A DNA stretch of 64,000 bases, from NCBI GenBank assembly GCA_964291275.2, contig OZ219799.1, positions 620,001 through 684,000 of the forward strand. The letters run 5' to 3'. Every line of letters starts with the position of its first letter. Position 1 is the first letter of the stretch. Source of the stretch: Bin80 sp964291275. GTDB taxonomy: Bacteria > Bacteroidota > Rhodothermia > Rhodothermales > Bin80. Below the pieces are notes generated by a model. It ran no database searches. It worked only from the letters and a program-made list of their open reading frames with translations, and was not told the DNA's origin. Below are positions 26,296-35,967 of the stretch, in pieces. The position numbers and the translations under genes were made by a program.

Positions 26296-28679
26296 GGCCG
26301 AAGGTGCGTCTCAAAGAGCTTCAGGATCCGACGATATTCATCTGTCCAGCTGGATGGTTCCTGGAAACCATGCCCCTCAACAGGGTAGAGGGCAATCTCC
26401 CAATTCTCTTTGCCAAGTTCTATAAGACGTTGACCGAGCCGGACAATATCCTGGAATTGCACGTTCAGATCCACCATACCGTGCGGCATGAGTAGTGGAT
26501 CTTCCATTCCTTCTGCAAAATTGATTGGCGAACTGCGGGCGAAAGACAATGAGTCAGTCGCAGGTGTATTCAGAATATTGGACGTATATGTGTGGTTATA
26601 ATGCGCCCAGTCCGTAACGCTTCTCAGCGCTGCTCCGGCGCCGAAGTATTCCGGAGCGGTGAAGAGTGCCATGAGTGTAATGAAGCCGCCGTAAGAGCCT
26701 CCATAAATCCCAATTTGATCGGGACCAATGCCATAGGTCTCTGTGATATACTTGGATGCATCCACATAGTCCTGCAGATCACGACCGCCCATGTGACGAT
26801 AGATGGCTGTGCGCCAGTCGCGGCCGTATCCTGCGGAGGCTCGATAATCAAGTTGCATGACTACGTAGCCTAAATCAGCTAAGAGATTGTGAAACATGTA
26901 TTCCCGATAGTAGCTGGACCATCCGTCGTGGACATTCTGCATATAGCCTGCTCCATGTACAAAGAGTACCGCGGCGTTGTTGGGCTCCGTTGGTTCAAAG
27001 ACATGAGCGGGTATCATGGCACCGTCTGATGCTTCAAACCGGCGTGTTTCGGGTGCACGCCACGGATAATCAAGCCACGTTTCTGTTTGTGAGTGTGTCA
27101 CTCGTGTGGCTTCTTTCATGGGAACCTGTACGAACACCTCTGGTGGACGCGTTGAGATTGAGTTCAGGACGCCAAGCATGTCTCCGTCGGGGCTGATGAC
27201 CGCCGCATTACGACCGGCGAGTGTTGTGAGTCGCTCGCGTTCCCCACCCGCTACTGCCATCTGATAGAAGTGGCGCACAGAGGATGAACCCTCGCTGCTG
27301 GTGAAGAACCACGTACGCCCGTTGCGGGAAAGTACGGGATCAAACACCTCGAACGGACCATCGGTGAGTTGTGTGACGTTGCCAGATTCAACGTCAACGG
27401 TATACAGGTGACTGTAGCCACTTGCTTCGCTCTGGAAGAAAAAATGTCGATTATCCGGCAGCCATCCACCGGTACTGCCACCTCCGAACCAGGAGATCCC
27501 AGGGCCGGCAATCCATGCTTCATCATGCTGACGGCTCAGGAGGTCAAGTGTGCCTGTAACTGGATCGAGGCGGGCCAGCCATCGATCCTTGTTATCGTCG
27601 GCGCGAACTTCCAGAATCGCATGCTTACCGTCTGCGCTCCAGAATGGACCGTAGCTAAACAGTACACGCTTGGACTTGGATGAATCCACAGCTACTCCCT
27701 CCTCACGCAAATATTCCGGCACGTCGTAGGCCCCTTCCAGTTGGTGCAAGTCAATCTGATAGGTGGTATCTCGTTTCAAATCCTGAATGTAAAGTGCACG
27801 GTTTTGTGGTGTAACCCCAACCTTGGCCCGGGCTGTAAGCATTTCTGCATATCCGCTTTCGGTGACCCAGTCTATTGCCCGGGTACGCTTGTTTTGTGTG
27901 GGGGAGGAAGAGGTTACAAAGGATACATAGCGCTCAGTGGGGTCCAGATTGAGCTGAGATATGGATCGTGATCCCACATACCATGTCGGGGGTGGATCCA
28001 AGGCCTCTTGATCCCGCTCGCGGGCGGATTCGCGCAGCTCGTCCTCTTCCTGTTCCTGACGAATGGCCTCGAAGAGCTCGGACTGTTGTGTTTCAAGAAA
28101 AGCGTCCTGATCATCAGCTTCTGAATCACTCGGCTCCTGCCCGTTCCTAAGGTCGGTGAGCTCCATCAGTGCACCTGAATCGAGAAACAGCTTGTAGATG
28201 TTATCGTCACGTACGAAAATGACAGCATCCCCTGCCAGCGCAAACCTTGGCGATCCCTCAAGATCAAATGTTTGAGTCAGACGTGTTTGTGTGGTGGTAG
28301 CGTGTTCAAAAAGGTATAAATCTCCCCCGCGGGCGTAAACCTTACGGGAAAAATCGGCGTCATAAACATGTTCACCATGTTGCCAGCCCGTGAATACAGG
28401 TCCCCGATTGAGTCGCTCATCGCGGGATACCTGTTGAGGGGTCAGGTCATCGCGCGTGATTTTGAAGAGTGAATCACTCTCGAAAGCTCCCATCGGATTC
28501 CAATTGAAGTAGAGTGTTTGCCCATCTTCGCTCCAGTATGGCATGGATGGCCAGTCCCCGATGTACGTAGCGGGGTCCTGCATAATGGTAGCAACAGAAA
28601 GTTCTGACTCCTGCGCAAACACAGGGAATGCAAGCAAAAGGCTCAGAAACGATACACCGATATGTTTGGAAGAATGCAT
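26292..28679 (-). CDS. S9 family prolyl oligopeptidase-type serine peptidase
   Basis: A 795-aa exported peptidase. It starts with a Sec signal ending F-P-V-F-A-Q. The N-terminal two thirds form a WD40/TolB-like beta-propeller (L-Y-F-N-W-N-P, Y-V-S-F-V-T-S). The C-terminal alpha/beta-hydrolase domain carries the nucleophile elbow G-G-S-Y-G-G-F, an Asp in M-V-D-L-N-V-Q and the catalytic His in V-E-G-H-G-F. An acidic glutamate-rich insertion (about residues 185-235) sits within the propeller. This is the dipeptidyl peptidase IV/acylaminoacyl peptidase group, probably periplasmic. Only 1 bp separates it from the stop of the upstream helicase gene, so the two may be cotranscribed. Confidence 0.93.
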   Translation of the reverse strand: MHSSKHIGVSFLSLLLAFPVFAQESELSVATIMQDPATYIGDWPSMPYWSEDGQTLYFNWNPMGAFESDSLFKITRDDLTPQQVSRDERLNRGPVFTGWQHGEHVYDADFSRKVYARGGDLYLFEHATTTQTRLTQTFDLEGSPRFALAGDAVIFVRDDNIYKLFLDSGALMELTDLRNGQEPSDSEADDQDAFLETQQSELFEAIRQEQEEDELRESARERDQEALDPPPTWYVGSRSISQLNLDPTERYVSFVTSSSPTQNKRTRAIDWVTESGYAEMLTARAKVGVTPQNRALYIQDLKRDTTYQIDLHQLEGAYDVPEYLREEGVAVDSSKSKRVLFSYGPFWSADGKHAILEVRADDNKDRWLARLDPVTGTLDLLSRQHDEAWIAGPGISWFGGGSTGGWLPDNRHFFFQSEASGYSHLYTVDVESGNVTQLTDGPFEVFDPVLSRNGRTWFFTSSEGSSSVRHFYQMAVAGGERERLTTLAGRNAAVISPDGDMLGVLNSISTRPPEVFVQVPMKEATRVTHSQTETWLDYPWRAPETRRFEASDGAMIPAHVFEPTEPNNAAVLFVHGAGYMQNVHDGWSSYYREYMFHNLLADLGYVVMQLDYRASAGYGRDWRTAIYRHMGGRDLQDYVDASKYITETYGIGPDQIGIYGGSYGGFITLMALFTAPEYFGAGAALRSVTDWAHYNHTYTSNILNTPATDSLSFARSSPINFAEGMEDPLLMPHGMVDLNVQFQDIVRLGQRLIELGKENWEIALYPVEGHGFQEPSSWTDEYRRILKLFETHLRP

Positions 28680-28680
28680 G

Positions 28681-31600
28681 TCAAAAGTCTAGTTCTAGGG
28701 TGTTCAGGGCACAGAGTGCGTTCACTAGGCGGATTTGGTGTGTAGTTTTGCAGCTTGATGCCAGCAGGCGCGGGGATGCAAAGACTAGGCTCAAAGCTTT
28801 CGCACGGCTCAGAGCCACGTTGATACGCTCTCGGGACAATAAAAAGTCCATACCCCGGGGGGTGTCCTCGGCTGAGGTTGAGGTCATCGATACTAACGCT
28901 ATGGCGGCCTCCTGGCCCTGGAATTTGTCTACAGTGCCAACTCTGATACTGTTCGGAAGTATATCCCGCAGCATATTCACCTGGGCATTAAACGGGGCCA
29001 CGACAATGAAATCTGTTGGATCGATGGAACGGGTGTTTCCTTGGCGATCCGTCCATGTGCTTTTAAGCAGACGTTCGATGATGGACAAGATGGCTATGCC
29101 CTCCTCCTCACAGTGCTGCATACGGGGTTCCCGATGTGTGACCGGGACAAGATAAGCGCCCGCCTCCGGGACGTCGGCGGCATGTATAGCTTGGCGTGCG
29201 GTGGCCCGATTCGCACGGAGACGTCCCTCGTAAAATTGTACAGAAATATACTTGCACAGCTTAGGATGCATACGCCAGGTTTCTCCCAGGAAGATGCCTC
29301 GACCGGGCTGTACGAGTCGATCGTTTCCGAGCATCCACTCTAGGCAGGAAAGGTTTGCTGGATCCGGATGACTGGCCTGAATAACCTGAGGGAGTTGGCA
29401 GGGATCGCCGATCAGTACAATGTTGTTGGCACATGTGGTCATACCTAACAGGTTGGCCAGGGATACTTGGCCGGCTTCATCAACAAAAAGATAGTCGAAC
29501 TTATTGGCCATTTCCGGGCGGCACAGGAGCCATGCGGTCCCCCCCACGATACTCGCACTGAAGAGTGCGAGGTCGTCGTTTTTCATCACAGATTTAACGC
29601 TGCGGTGTGCACGTGCACTAGCTTTGCTGGATATTTTGTGCACAATGGTCGGCATTCGGGTGTACTTCCGGTGCTTGACTGTATCGGCACATCCGATAAG
29701 CACATTACGAATCGCTTCGTGGCTGTTGGACGACACGGCAACCCGGTATCCTTGCTGAACCAGTGATAGGATTGCCCGGGCCGATACGAAAGTTTTACCT
29801 GTGCCGGGAGGCCCCTGAACCGTAAGTACAGTGGACTGCATCCCACTCACGGCCTGCTGCATTCGGACTACTGACGAACGTTCGTCATCATCCAGGACAG
29901 ACATGTCTAACAGATTCGGAGCGTTGCGATCAAGGAGATCTTTGACTGCGGGAGGTATTTTTCCAGCGCATATGTTTCTAACCAGACTGCGAATGGCATT
30001 TTCGATAACCGCGGTGGAAAGGGGCATAGGCGGAAGCAGATCCAAGGTACGATCAAGACAGCCGGCTGATTTTTTACCGATCCTTAGTTTCATGCGACGT
30101 GTCTTTACGTCAAACTCCTGGATACTGACTGTCTTGATATCTCCATTGCCCAACGCAACACAGGCGTTCTTCTCAGCGGTCATTTTCGTGAACTGTGGGG
30201 GAAAGGAGTATGCACGTTCAACTGATCGCTGCACAGGGCGTACTCTTCCAATAGCTCGGAGACCAGCCATACAATCGGTGTCTTCAAGCAGTTCTTCGGT
30301 GGATTTTTTGGATGCATCGTACACCAACCAGGCTTGGGGTTTCATTTCGCGGTAATGAAAGAGTCCTAGGTCAATCAGTGTTTTTTTCAGCCGGGCAGAC
30401 ACAGAAGAATCATAAACATTGTCTTTGAAGTCTTCGTTGCCCTGTGCCCGTTCGAGCGATCTTTGAGTTTGCGCCTCAACCAACTGTGCCGGCGCTGACT
30501 CGACGAGATTGGTGCGTAGTGATAGCAGCCAGTCACGGAGTTTCTCAGTGGACTCGCAATCAATCCGATTATAGCTCTCAAGCTCCTTTAGGTCCTCGTG
30601 AGCAGTTGGATCCCCCGCGTCCCGTTTGAGTCTCCAGTTATTGTAAGCAATGATTGATCCGGTTGCAGTCGTAACGCTGCCTGTTCGGCTTTCCATATAG
30701 AAGGCTTCCAGGCTTTTGAGCGAGTAGTTTTTTTCGGATGTGAAGATTCCGCCGCGCACTACGGCGTAGAGATCAACAAACCTTTTCTCACGCTGCCAAC
30801 CGTCTAGTGTGTCTTCTCCGAAGCTATACTTGGTTGTCAGACGGCGGAGTGCGGTGAGTTCGTACGGGGCATAGTGGTATATGTGTGCGTCTGGGAATTG
30901 CTCGATTTGTCGTTGAAAAAATTCAAAGAGATCCTTGAGTGCCTGTTGCTCCTCAGAATGATTGTGGGCCCAGAGTGCTTTGAATTTCTTGCGATACCAG
31001 ATTCCATGGAGGTATTCTAGTTGTTCCTCGTCGTTTTCGCGGTAATGTGGATTGCCTTCTATGTCATAGAAGAGATCACCTGGGGCTGGTGCGGGCAGCA
31101 GATCAAACCCTTTCCCTTTAACATGGGACCGAAGAACGGTAGTTGGCGTGCCTCCTTGATTGCGCGCTACTTGAAGCTGGGCTTGAGTACGTAGGGTCTG
31201 GAGTGTTTTTGGGGCCATCTTGGCTACTTTGTCCCCCTCTTTGAGGGCTGCCAAGTCTGCCATGGTTTTTATGCCTGCATTCTCGAGACGTACCACCTGT
31301 TGTCCCCGGATGCCTGCTACTATATAGAGGCTATCTTCGTCTATCCACTGATCGTTACAACGTGTCCTCCAGTGACAAAGGACACACTCGGAGCAGCGTC
31401 TTGGACGTGTGTCTTCGGGATCTTCTACAAATCGTACGAGGCGGTCTCGAAGCTGGCGCACGTAGTCTGCGCATTCCGCCAACCTGTGAGTAGACCGATT
31501 TCCCCGCCCAAGCTGGAGGTGTCCATATTCGGGTTTTTTTCCTTGGATTTCTGCCAGGAGGTCTGAATAAATGACCAGTTGCAGTATGTGCTTGGGGTCT

Positions 31601-32013
31601 GGAGTACGTTTGAGCTTCGTATCAACGACTTCATAGGAGAAAGTCCCAAACGCAGAAGGTTTTTCGATGCGTTCTAAAAAGTCCACATAGCCCTGCCAGT
31701 TACCACCTTTGAGTGCGCCCTGGTAAACAACATCGACACCATTCCTGAGTGCTGCGATAGTTTGTTTAAAAGCATTGGGGCCGCGTTTGATGGAAACCAC
31801 TCTCTTACCTGCATCCCGGAGGGCATCCAGGTATGCCTGCTCATGTTCATTCCCCAGTTGACTGAGTAGCTTTGCGTCTGCCGAGTCAGGCTCAGGCTCT
31901 ATGCTTTCACCACGCGCTTTTCTTAGATCAAGATGCGTGGCATGTTTGCATGCGGAAAACCGTTGCAGGTCTGATGCGTAAAGGTGGGGGGTGCCATCTG
32001 GGCCAAGAGTCAT
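28681..32013 (-). CDS. TM0106-type RecB-like nuclease / RNase H-like / SF1 helicase protein
   Basis: About 1110 aa from the ATG at 32013 (M-T-L-G-P-D-G); the frame is open 22 codons further. Order of parts: an N-terminal RecB-like region (L-Y-A-S-D-L-Q-R-F) with a four-cysteine cluster C-S-E-C-V-L-C-H-W-R-T-R-C near residue 220, an RNase H-like exonuclease domain (F-Y-D-I-E-G-N-P), and a Dna2/Upf1-like SF1 helicase. The helicase has Walker A G-P-P-G-T-G-K-T, Walker B V-D-E-A-G-Q and motif V/VI V-D-K-F-Q-G-Q-E then N-V-A-L-S-R-A-K. The cysteine cluster resembles Fe-S sites of Cas4/AddB-type nucleases. Probably DNA repair or processing, with a defence role conceivable. Confidence 0.9.
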   Translation of the reverse strand: MTLGPDGTPHLYASDLQRFSACKHATHLDLRKARGESIEPEPDSADAKLLSQLGNEHEQAYLDALRDAGKRVVSIKRGPNAFKQTIAALRNGVDVVYQGALKGGNWQGYVDFLERIEKPSAFGTFSYEVVDTKLKRTPDPKHILQLVIYSDLLAEIQGKKPEYGHLQLGRGNRSTHRLAECADYVRQLRDRLVRFVEDPEDTRPRRCSECVLCHWRTRCNDQWIDEDSLYIVAGIRGQQVVRLENAGIKTMADLAALKEGDKVAKMAPKTLQTLRTQAQLQVARNQGGTPTTVLRSHVKGKGFDLLPAPAPGDLFYDIEGNPHYRENDEEQLEYLHGIWYRKKFKALWAHNHSEEQQALKDLFEFFQRQIEQFPDAHIYHYAPYELTALRRLTTKYSFGEDTLDGWQREKRFVDLYAVVRGGIFTSEKNYSLKSLEAFYMESRTGSVTTATGSIIAYNNWRLKRDAGDPTAHEDLKELESYNRIDCESTEKLRDWLLSLRTNLVESAPAQLVEAQTQRSLERAQGNEDFKDNVYDSSVSARLKKTLIDLGLFHYREMKPQAWLVYDASKKSTEELLEDTDCMAGLRAIGRVRPVQRSVERAYSFPPQFTKMTAEKNACVALGNGDIKTVSIQEFDVKTRRMKLRIGKKSAGCLDRTLDLLPPMPLSTAVIENAIRSLVRNICAGKIPPAVKDLLDRNAPNLLDMSVLDDDERSSVVRMQQAVSGMQSTVLTVQGPPGTGKTFVSARAILSLVQQGYRVAVSSNSHEAIRNVLIGCADTVKHRKYTRMPTIVHKISSKASARAHRSVKSVMKNDDLALFSASIVGGTAWLLCRPEMANKFDYLFVDEAGQVSLANLLGMTTCANNIVLIGDPCQLPQVIQASHPDPANLSCLEWMLGNDRLVQPGRGIFLGETWRMHPKLCKYISVQFYEGRLRANRATARQAIHAADVPEAGAYLVPVTHREPRMQHCEEEGIAILSIIERLLKSTWTDRQGNTRSIDPTDFIVVAPFNAQVNMLRDILPNSIRVGTVDKFQGQEAAIALVSMTSTSAEDTPRGMDFLLSRERINVALSRAKALSLVFASPRLLASSCKTTHQIRLVNALCALNTLELDF

Positions 32014-32097
32014 GATAGGTGTTTTGTCATCGTAGTACAAAGTTAGGGCCAGTATTGTAATTTGGCACACGTTAACCAAGCAAATCTCAAATTGTCC

Positions 32098-33234
32098 ATG
32101 CGCAAAATATTTTTGTTAGCCCTTGCAGCTTTACTGTTCGTCGCTGCCTATATCTACTGGCCAGATGACCTTCCACTGGATAAAATCAGTCTCCCGGAAG
32201 GGTTCACCATTGAAGTATACGCGGACAGTGTGCCGAATGCGAGACAAATGGCATTATCGCCGAGCGGTGTATTGTATGTTGGTTCGCGCAGAGACGGCAC
32301 TGTACATGCGGTCGTAGATTCGGATGGTGACATGAAGGGGGATGAGGTACTCATGATTGCTGAGGATCTTGAAATGCCGTCAGGGTTGGCGTATCGGGAA
32401 GGGTCGCTGTATGTTGCGGCTGTCAGTCGCATCCTCCGATATGATGACATTGATTCACGTCTGCAGGATCCGCCCGAGCCGGTGGTCATCGTGGACGACC
32501 TGCCAACGGAGGGGCACCATGGGTGGAAATTTATTGATTTTGGTCCAGATGGAAAGCTCTATGTCCCGGTAGGTGCGCCCTGCAATGTTTGTGAGCGTCC
32601 TGATCCTTTTGCCACAGTCTTACGCATGAACGCGGACGGATCGGAACGCGAGGTTTATGCACGTGGTATTCGAAATTCCGTTGGCTTTGCCTGGCATCCG
32701 TCGACTGGTGAATTGTGGATTACGGATAATGGCAGCGATAACATAAGTGATGATCCTGCGATCACGGATGATCTACCGTCATGTGAGTTGAATCATGCGC
32801 CAGAACCGGGTATGCACTTTGGGTATCCCTATTATCACCAGGGTGATACACCGGATCCCGAATTTGGAGAAGGCCGTACAGCGGATGAATTTACCCCACC
32901 CGCAGTCTTGTTGGGCCCCCATGTGGCTCCCTTGGGGATTGATTTTTACACGGGGACGATGTTTCCAGAATCATATCAGAATCAGGCATTTATTGCTGAG
33001 CACGGCTCGTGGAACCGGAGGGAAAAGATTGGTTATCGGGTTAAGCTGGTTCATTTTGACGAGAACGGCCTAGCTACAGGTCAGGAGGTGTTTGCAGAAG
33101 GCTGGTTGGAGGAGGACACCAACTGGGGGCGTCCGGTCGATATCGAAACACTTCCAGACGGCTCCATTTTGATCAGTGATGATCAGGCCAATGCCATTTA
33201 CCGGGTTACATATTCAGAAGAGGAAGGAGAATAA
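32098..33234 (+). CDS. PQQ-dependent sugar dehydrogenase / sorbosone dehydrogenase family
   Basis: A 378-aa beta-propeller. I start at the ATG at 32098, which yields a hydrophobic N-terminus (M-R-K-I-F-L-L-A-L-A-A-L-L-F-V-A-A-Y); an upstream in-frame start adds 12 unlikely residues. Family features: L-P-E-G-F-T-I-E-V-Y-A, G-V-L-Y-V-G-S-R, H-H-G-W-K-F-I-D-F-G-P-D-G-K-L-Y, A-R-G-I-R-N-S-V-G-F and A-E-H-G-S-W-N-R. It probably oxidises a sugar in the periplasm. Divergent from the helicase gene across 84 bp. Confidence 0.9.
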   Translation: MRKIFLLALAALLFVAAYIYWPDDLPLDKISLPEGFTIEVYADSVPNARQMALSPSGVLYVGSRRDGTVHAVVDSDGDMKGDEVLMIAEDLEMPSGLAYREGSLYVAAVSRILRYDDIDSRLQDPPEPVVIVDDLPTEGHHGWKFIDFGPDGKLYVPVGAPCNVCERPDPFATVLRMNADGSEREVYARGIRNSVGFAWHPSTGELWITDNGSDNISDDPAITDDLPSCELNHAPEPGMHFGYPYYHQGDTPDPEFGEGRTADEFTPPAVLLGPHVAPLGIDFYTGTMFPESYQNQAFIAEHGSWNRREKIGYRVKLVHFDENGLATGQEVFAEGWLEEDTNWGRPVDIETLPDGSILISDDQANAIYRVTYSEEEGE

Positions 33235-33425
33235 GAAGCGTCGGGTTAACGTCGCCTGTCCATCCAGTTCTTTGGGTCTACCATTTAAATACAGTGACCT
33301 GATGCCTGATACACGCACTCGTGCGATGGGCGAGTAAGTACATTGTTGCCCAATCAGACTGTGGAGTCTGCGTAACTTGTCTCGGGTCGGCTTTTGGAGA
33401 ACTTCAAATGTGCTGCAGACCAAGA

Positions 33426-34928
33426 TTAGCTGTTTTCCAGCTCTTCTACATGATCTCTCAAAATCTGCAGTGACACATCTATATCGTCGAGATGCGTCCG
33501 GAATGAACCAACGACCAACCGCAAGACTGTCATGCTATGAATGCGTGTTGAAGTCATAAAAACTCGGCCATCTGCGTGCAGGTTGCGCACCAGTGTCTGG
33601 TTGAATTCGTTGACATCTCCTCTTTTGGGGATGTATCGATAAGTAACGATAGATAGGTCAGGGCGTGATCCTACTTGAAATCCGTCAAAGCTTTGGATGC
33701 GTTCGTAAGCGTATCGAGCCAAGTGGATTTTCTCCGATAGCGCAGCACGGAACGGAGCTACTCCAAGAAGCTTCAATGGCAACCACATGCGCAGCCCACG
33801 AAAATGCTTTGACAACTCAGGTGACACGTAAGCTGGTGAAGGCTCGTGTACATCTGAGTCCAGATCAAGCATGTAGACACCACGGCTTCCGTGAGCCGAT
33901 CCAAGAACATTCCGGTCGCGCACCAGAAGAGCGCCCGTACCGAATGGTAAAAAGAGCGTCTTGTGTGGATCCAGAACAAGCGAGTCGGATTTATCGATGC
34001 CGGACAAAACTGTTCGACCTTCTGGACAAAGTGCAAAGAACGCACCGTAAGCGCCATCAACATGTAACCAGAGGTTGTTTGCACGAGCAATTGAGGCGAT
34101 GTCTTCCAATGGATCGACCATCCCCGTATTGGTTGTACCGGCAGAGGCTACAATTAACCATGGATTCAATCCAGCTGCTTTATCAGCGCTGATCCTTTTC
34201 TCGAGTGCATCGGCTGACATTCGGCAGTGACCGTCCTCGCCAACTTTACGCCGCACACAATTTTCCATACCAGCTATCCGAAGTGCTTTATCAACACAGT
34301 GGTGCGTGTGTTTGGTCAGGTAAACAATCGACCGATCATAGTCAGTGCTCCGGAGCCCATGGGCTTCACGTGCCGTGACGATGCCGGACAAATTGGCAAT
34401 ACTTCCACCAGATGCAAGGTATCCCCCAGCGCTCTTTGGATACCCAACAACATCCGCCATCCATCGAACAAGCATGTTCTCCATGCGGACTGCACCCGGG
34501 GCGGAATGAAATATACCGGCATATCGCCCCCCAATGGCTGCGAGAAAATCTCCGAATGCAGAATGCACCAGTCCACCAGACGGGATGTAACCGAGGTAAC
34601 GGGGGGATCCTGAATTTATTCCTTCATGATCGACGTGATCATACAGCAGCTTTAGTACCGCTTCCAATGAAATCCCCGTCTCTGTAATGGGCGATGACAG
34701 CAATCCGATGCTTTGGTCTTTCGATTTAACGAAGGCGGGGGTTTCACAAACATTTGCAATATGCTGGCGGGAATATTCCTCAACCTGGGTGAAAAGGTCG
34801 TCCAATTGCTGTGAGTTGGGCTCGAGTGCGCCGGCTCGACGTTCGAGCTCAGCCAGTAGCTCGTAATTAACTGAAATGCCAGCATTGGTATTGGGTTGAG
34901 TTTTCGTATTCTTTACAGATCTTAGCAT
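33426..34928 (-). CDS. pyridoxal phosphate-dependent decarboxylase (group II)
   Basis: A 500-aa PLP enzyme of the aromatic-L-amino-acid/glutamate decarboxylase group. Visible elements are G-G-S-I-A-N-L-S-G-I near the phosphate site, the T-H-H-C-V-D-K-A region with the ring-stacking His, H-V-D-G-A-Y-G-A with the conserved Asp, and the Schiff-base lysine in D-P-H-K-T-L-F. Full length, cytosolic. It stands alone; a 191-bp gap with no gene separates its end from the convergent dehydrogenase. Substrate is probably an aromatic or acidic amino acid but cannot be assigned. Confidence 0.9.
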   Translation of the reverse strand: MLRSVKNTKTQPNTNAGISVNYELLAELERRAGALEPNSQQLDDLFTQVEEYSRQHIANVCETPAFVKSKDQSIGLLSSPITETGISLEAVLKLLYDHVDHEGINSGSPRYLGYIPSGGLVHSAFGDFLAAIGGRYAGIFHSAPGAVRMENMLVRWMADVVGYPKSAGGYLASGGSIANLSGIVTAREAHGLRSTDYDRSIVYLTKHTHHCVDKALRIAGMENCVRRKVGEDGHCRMSADALEKRISADKAAGLNPWLIVASAGTTNTGMVDPLEDIASIARANNLWLHVDGAYGAFFALCPEGRTVLSGIDKSDSLVLDPHKTLFLPFGTGALLVRDRNVLGSAHGSRGVYMLDLDSDVHEPSPAYVSPELSKHFRGLRMWLPLKLLGVAPFRAALSEKIHLARYAYERIQSFDGFQVGSRPDLSIVTYRYIPKRGDVNEFNQTLVRNLHADGRVFMTSTRIHSMTVLRLVVGSFRTHLDDIDVSLQILRDHVEELENS

Positions 34929-35225
34929 GGTATTCTTTATGGTTGGTATGTCTTTGTGTGAAGGCCTACACTCCGAGCCAAATGGCAGGGGGACAGTACG
35001 GGGAGTAAGCCCTAGTACCTGCCGGACAGTTTGGCTTCCGGGGGATAATATCAGGCAAGTGACGTGTGAGAACTCCTCATGTAGCGAGGCTCATCTTTCC
35101 TGGGATACTGCTAGATCCGTCGGGAAAGAGCGAGGTGGTTCAGCGGGAAGCATCCCCTCATCCGACGATGGTCCCGTATACGTAAATCAGGACGAAAAGC
35201 TTCAGACTTACGAACAGAGATTTTG

Positions 35226-35870
35226 ATGAATAGAAAGATCCTTACCAGTAGGATAGTTGAGGCCGGTGCGGTCGCTATCGTGCGTATTAAGGAAACGTTA
35301 CCGCTCGAGCCTGCGGCGGAGGCCTTGGTACGCGGTGGGATTGAAGTACTCGAAGTCACGTGTACGACTCCGAATGCGCTTCCCACAATTCAAGCCCTGA
35401 GGCGGTGCTACGGAATGGATGTATTGATTGGGGCAGGATCGGTGATTACTGAACAGCAGGTGAAAGATGTTGCTTCGGCAGGTGCATGCTTTGTGGTTAG
35501 CCCGGTTACAAAGAAAAGAGTTATCAAAGCTGCACATGCCCTTGATCTGCCAGTTCTGCCGGGCGCATTGACGCCCACGGAAGCACAGGTGGCCGATGAT
35601 CTTGGAGCAGATATGGTAAAAATTTTCCCCGCGGGACAGCTGGGTTTTAGTTATGTGAAAGCACTCCTGGCCCCGTTACCACACTTAAAATTGGTGCCGA
35701 CCGGAGGTGTTACGCCCGAGAATGCCGGGCAGTGGATTCGCAGCGGAGTTGCGGCAGTTGGGATAGGAAGTGCGCTTGTTGACGTAGCAGCGATTCGAAG
35801 TGGGCAGCTTTCCGTGCTTACCGAACGGGCTTCCGTTTTGTGTGCAAGTATCGCGGAAGCCCGGGAATGA
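35226..35870 (+). CDS. eda: 2-dehydro-3-deoxy-phosphogluconate (KDPG/KHG) aldolase
   Basis: A 214-aa class I aldolase; the ATG at 35226 is used rather than the preceding TTG. The Schiff-base lysine is in M-V-K-I-F-P-A (K132) and the catalytic glutamate in E-V-L-E-V-T (E43), matching the E. coli Eda layout. G-A-G-S-V and P-T-G-G-V phosphate-binding elements are present. It cleaves KDPG to pyruvate and glyceraldehyde 3-phosphate in Entner-Doudoroff and uronate catabolism. The genes expected alongside (kdgK, uxaC, edd) are not in this window; it lies just upstream of the methyltransferase-HNH locus. About 300 bp upstream (34929-35225) hold nothing I recognise. Confidence 0.92.
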   Translation: MNRKILTSRIVEAGAVAIVRIKETLPLEPAAEALVRGGIEVLEVTCTTPNALPTIQALRRCYGMDVLIGAGSVITEQQVKDVASAGACFVVSPVTKKRVIKAAHALDLPVLPGALTPTEAQVADDLGADMVKIFPAGQLGFSYVKALLAPLPHLKLVPTGGVTPENAGQWIRSGVAAVGIGSALVDVAAIRSGQLSVLTERASVLCASIAEARE

Positions 35871-35967
35871 GCCTGATTCGCAATATTACTCCGCTCGTAT
35901 CCGAAGGAAACGGTCGAGCAATAGAGGCCGCGACAGAACCATAACCCAAAGTGAGGGCCCAATATTC

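Noticed and set aside
29831..30355. 174-codon plus-strand ORF
   Set aside because: It is fully antisense to the helicase gene, with no family features.
34929..35225. Plus-strand ORF of 99 codons upstream of eda
   Set aside because: No family-like features and a poor composition; it reads as non-coding.
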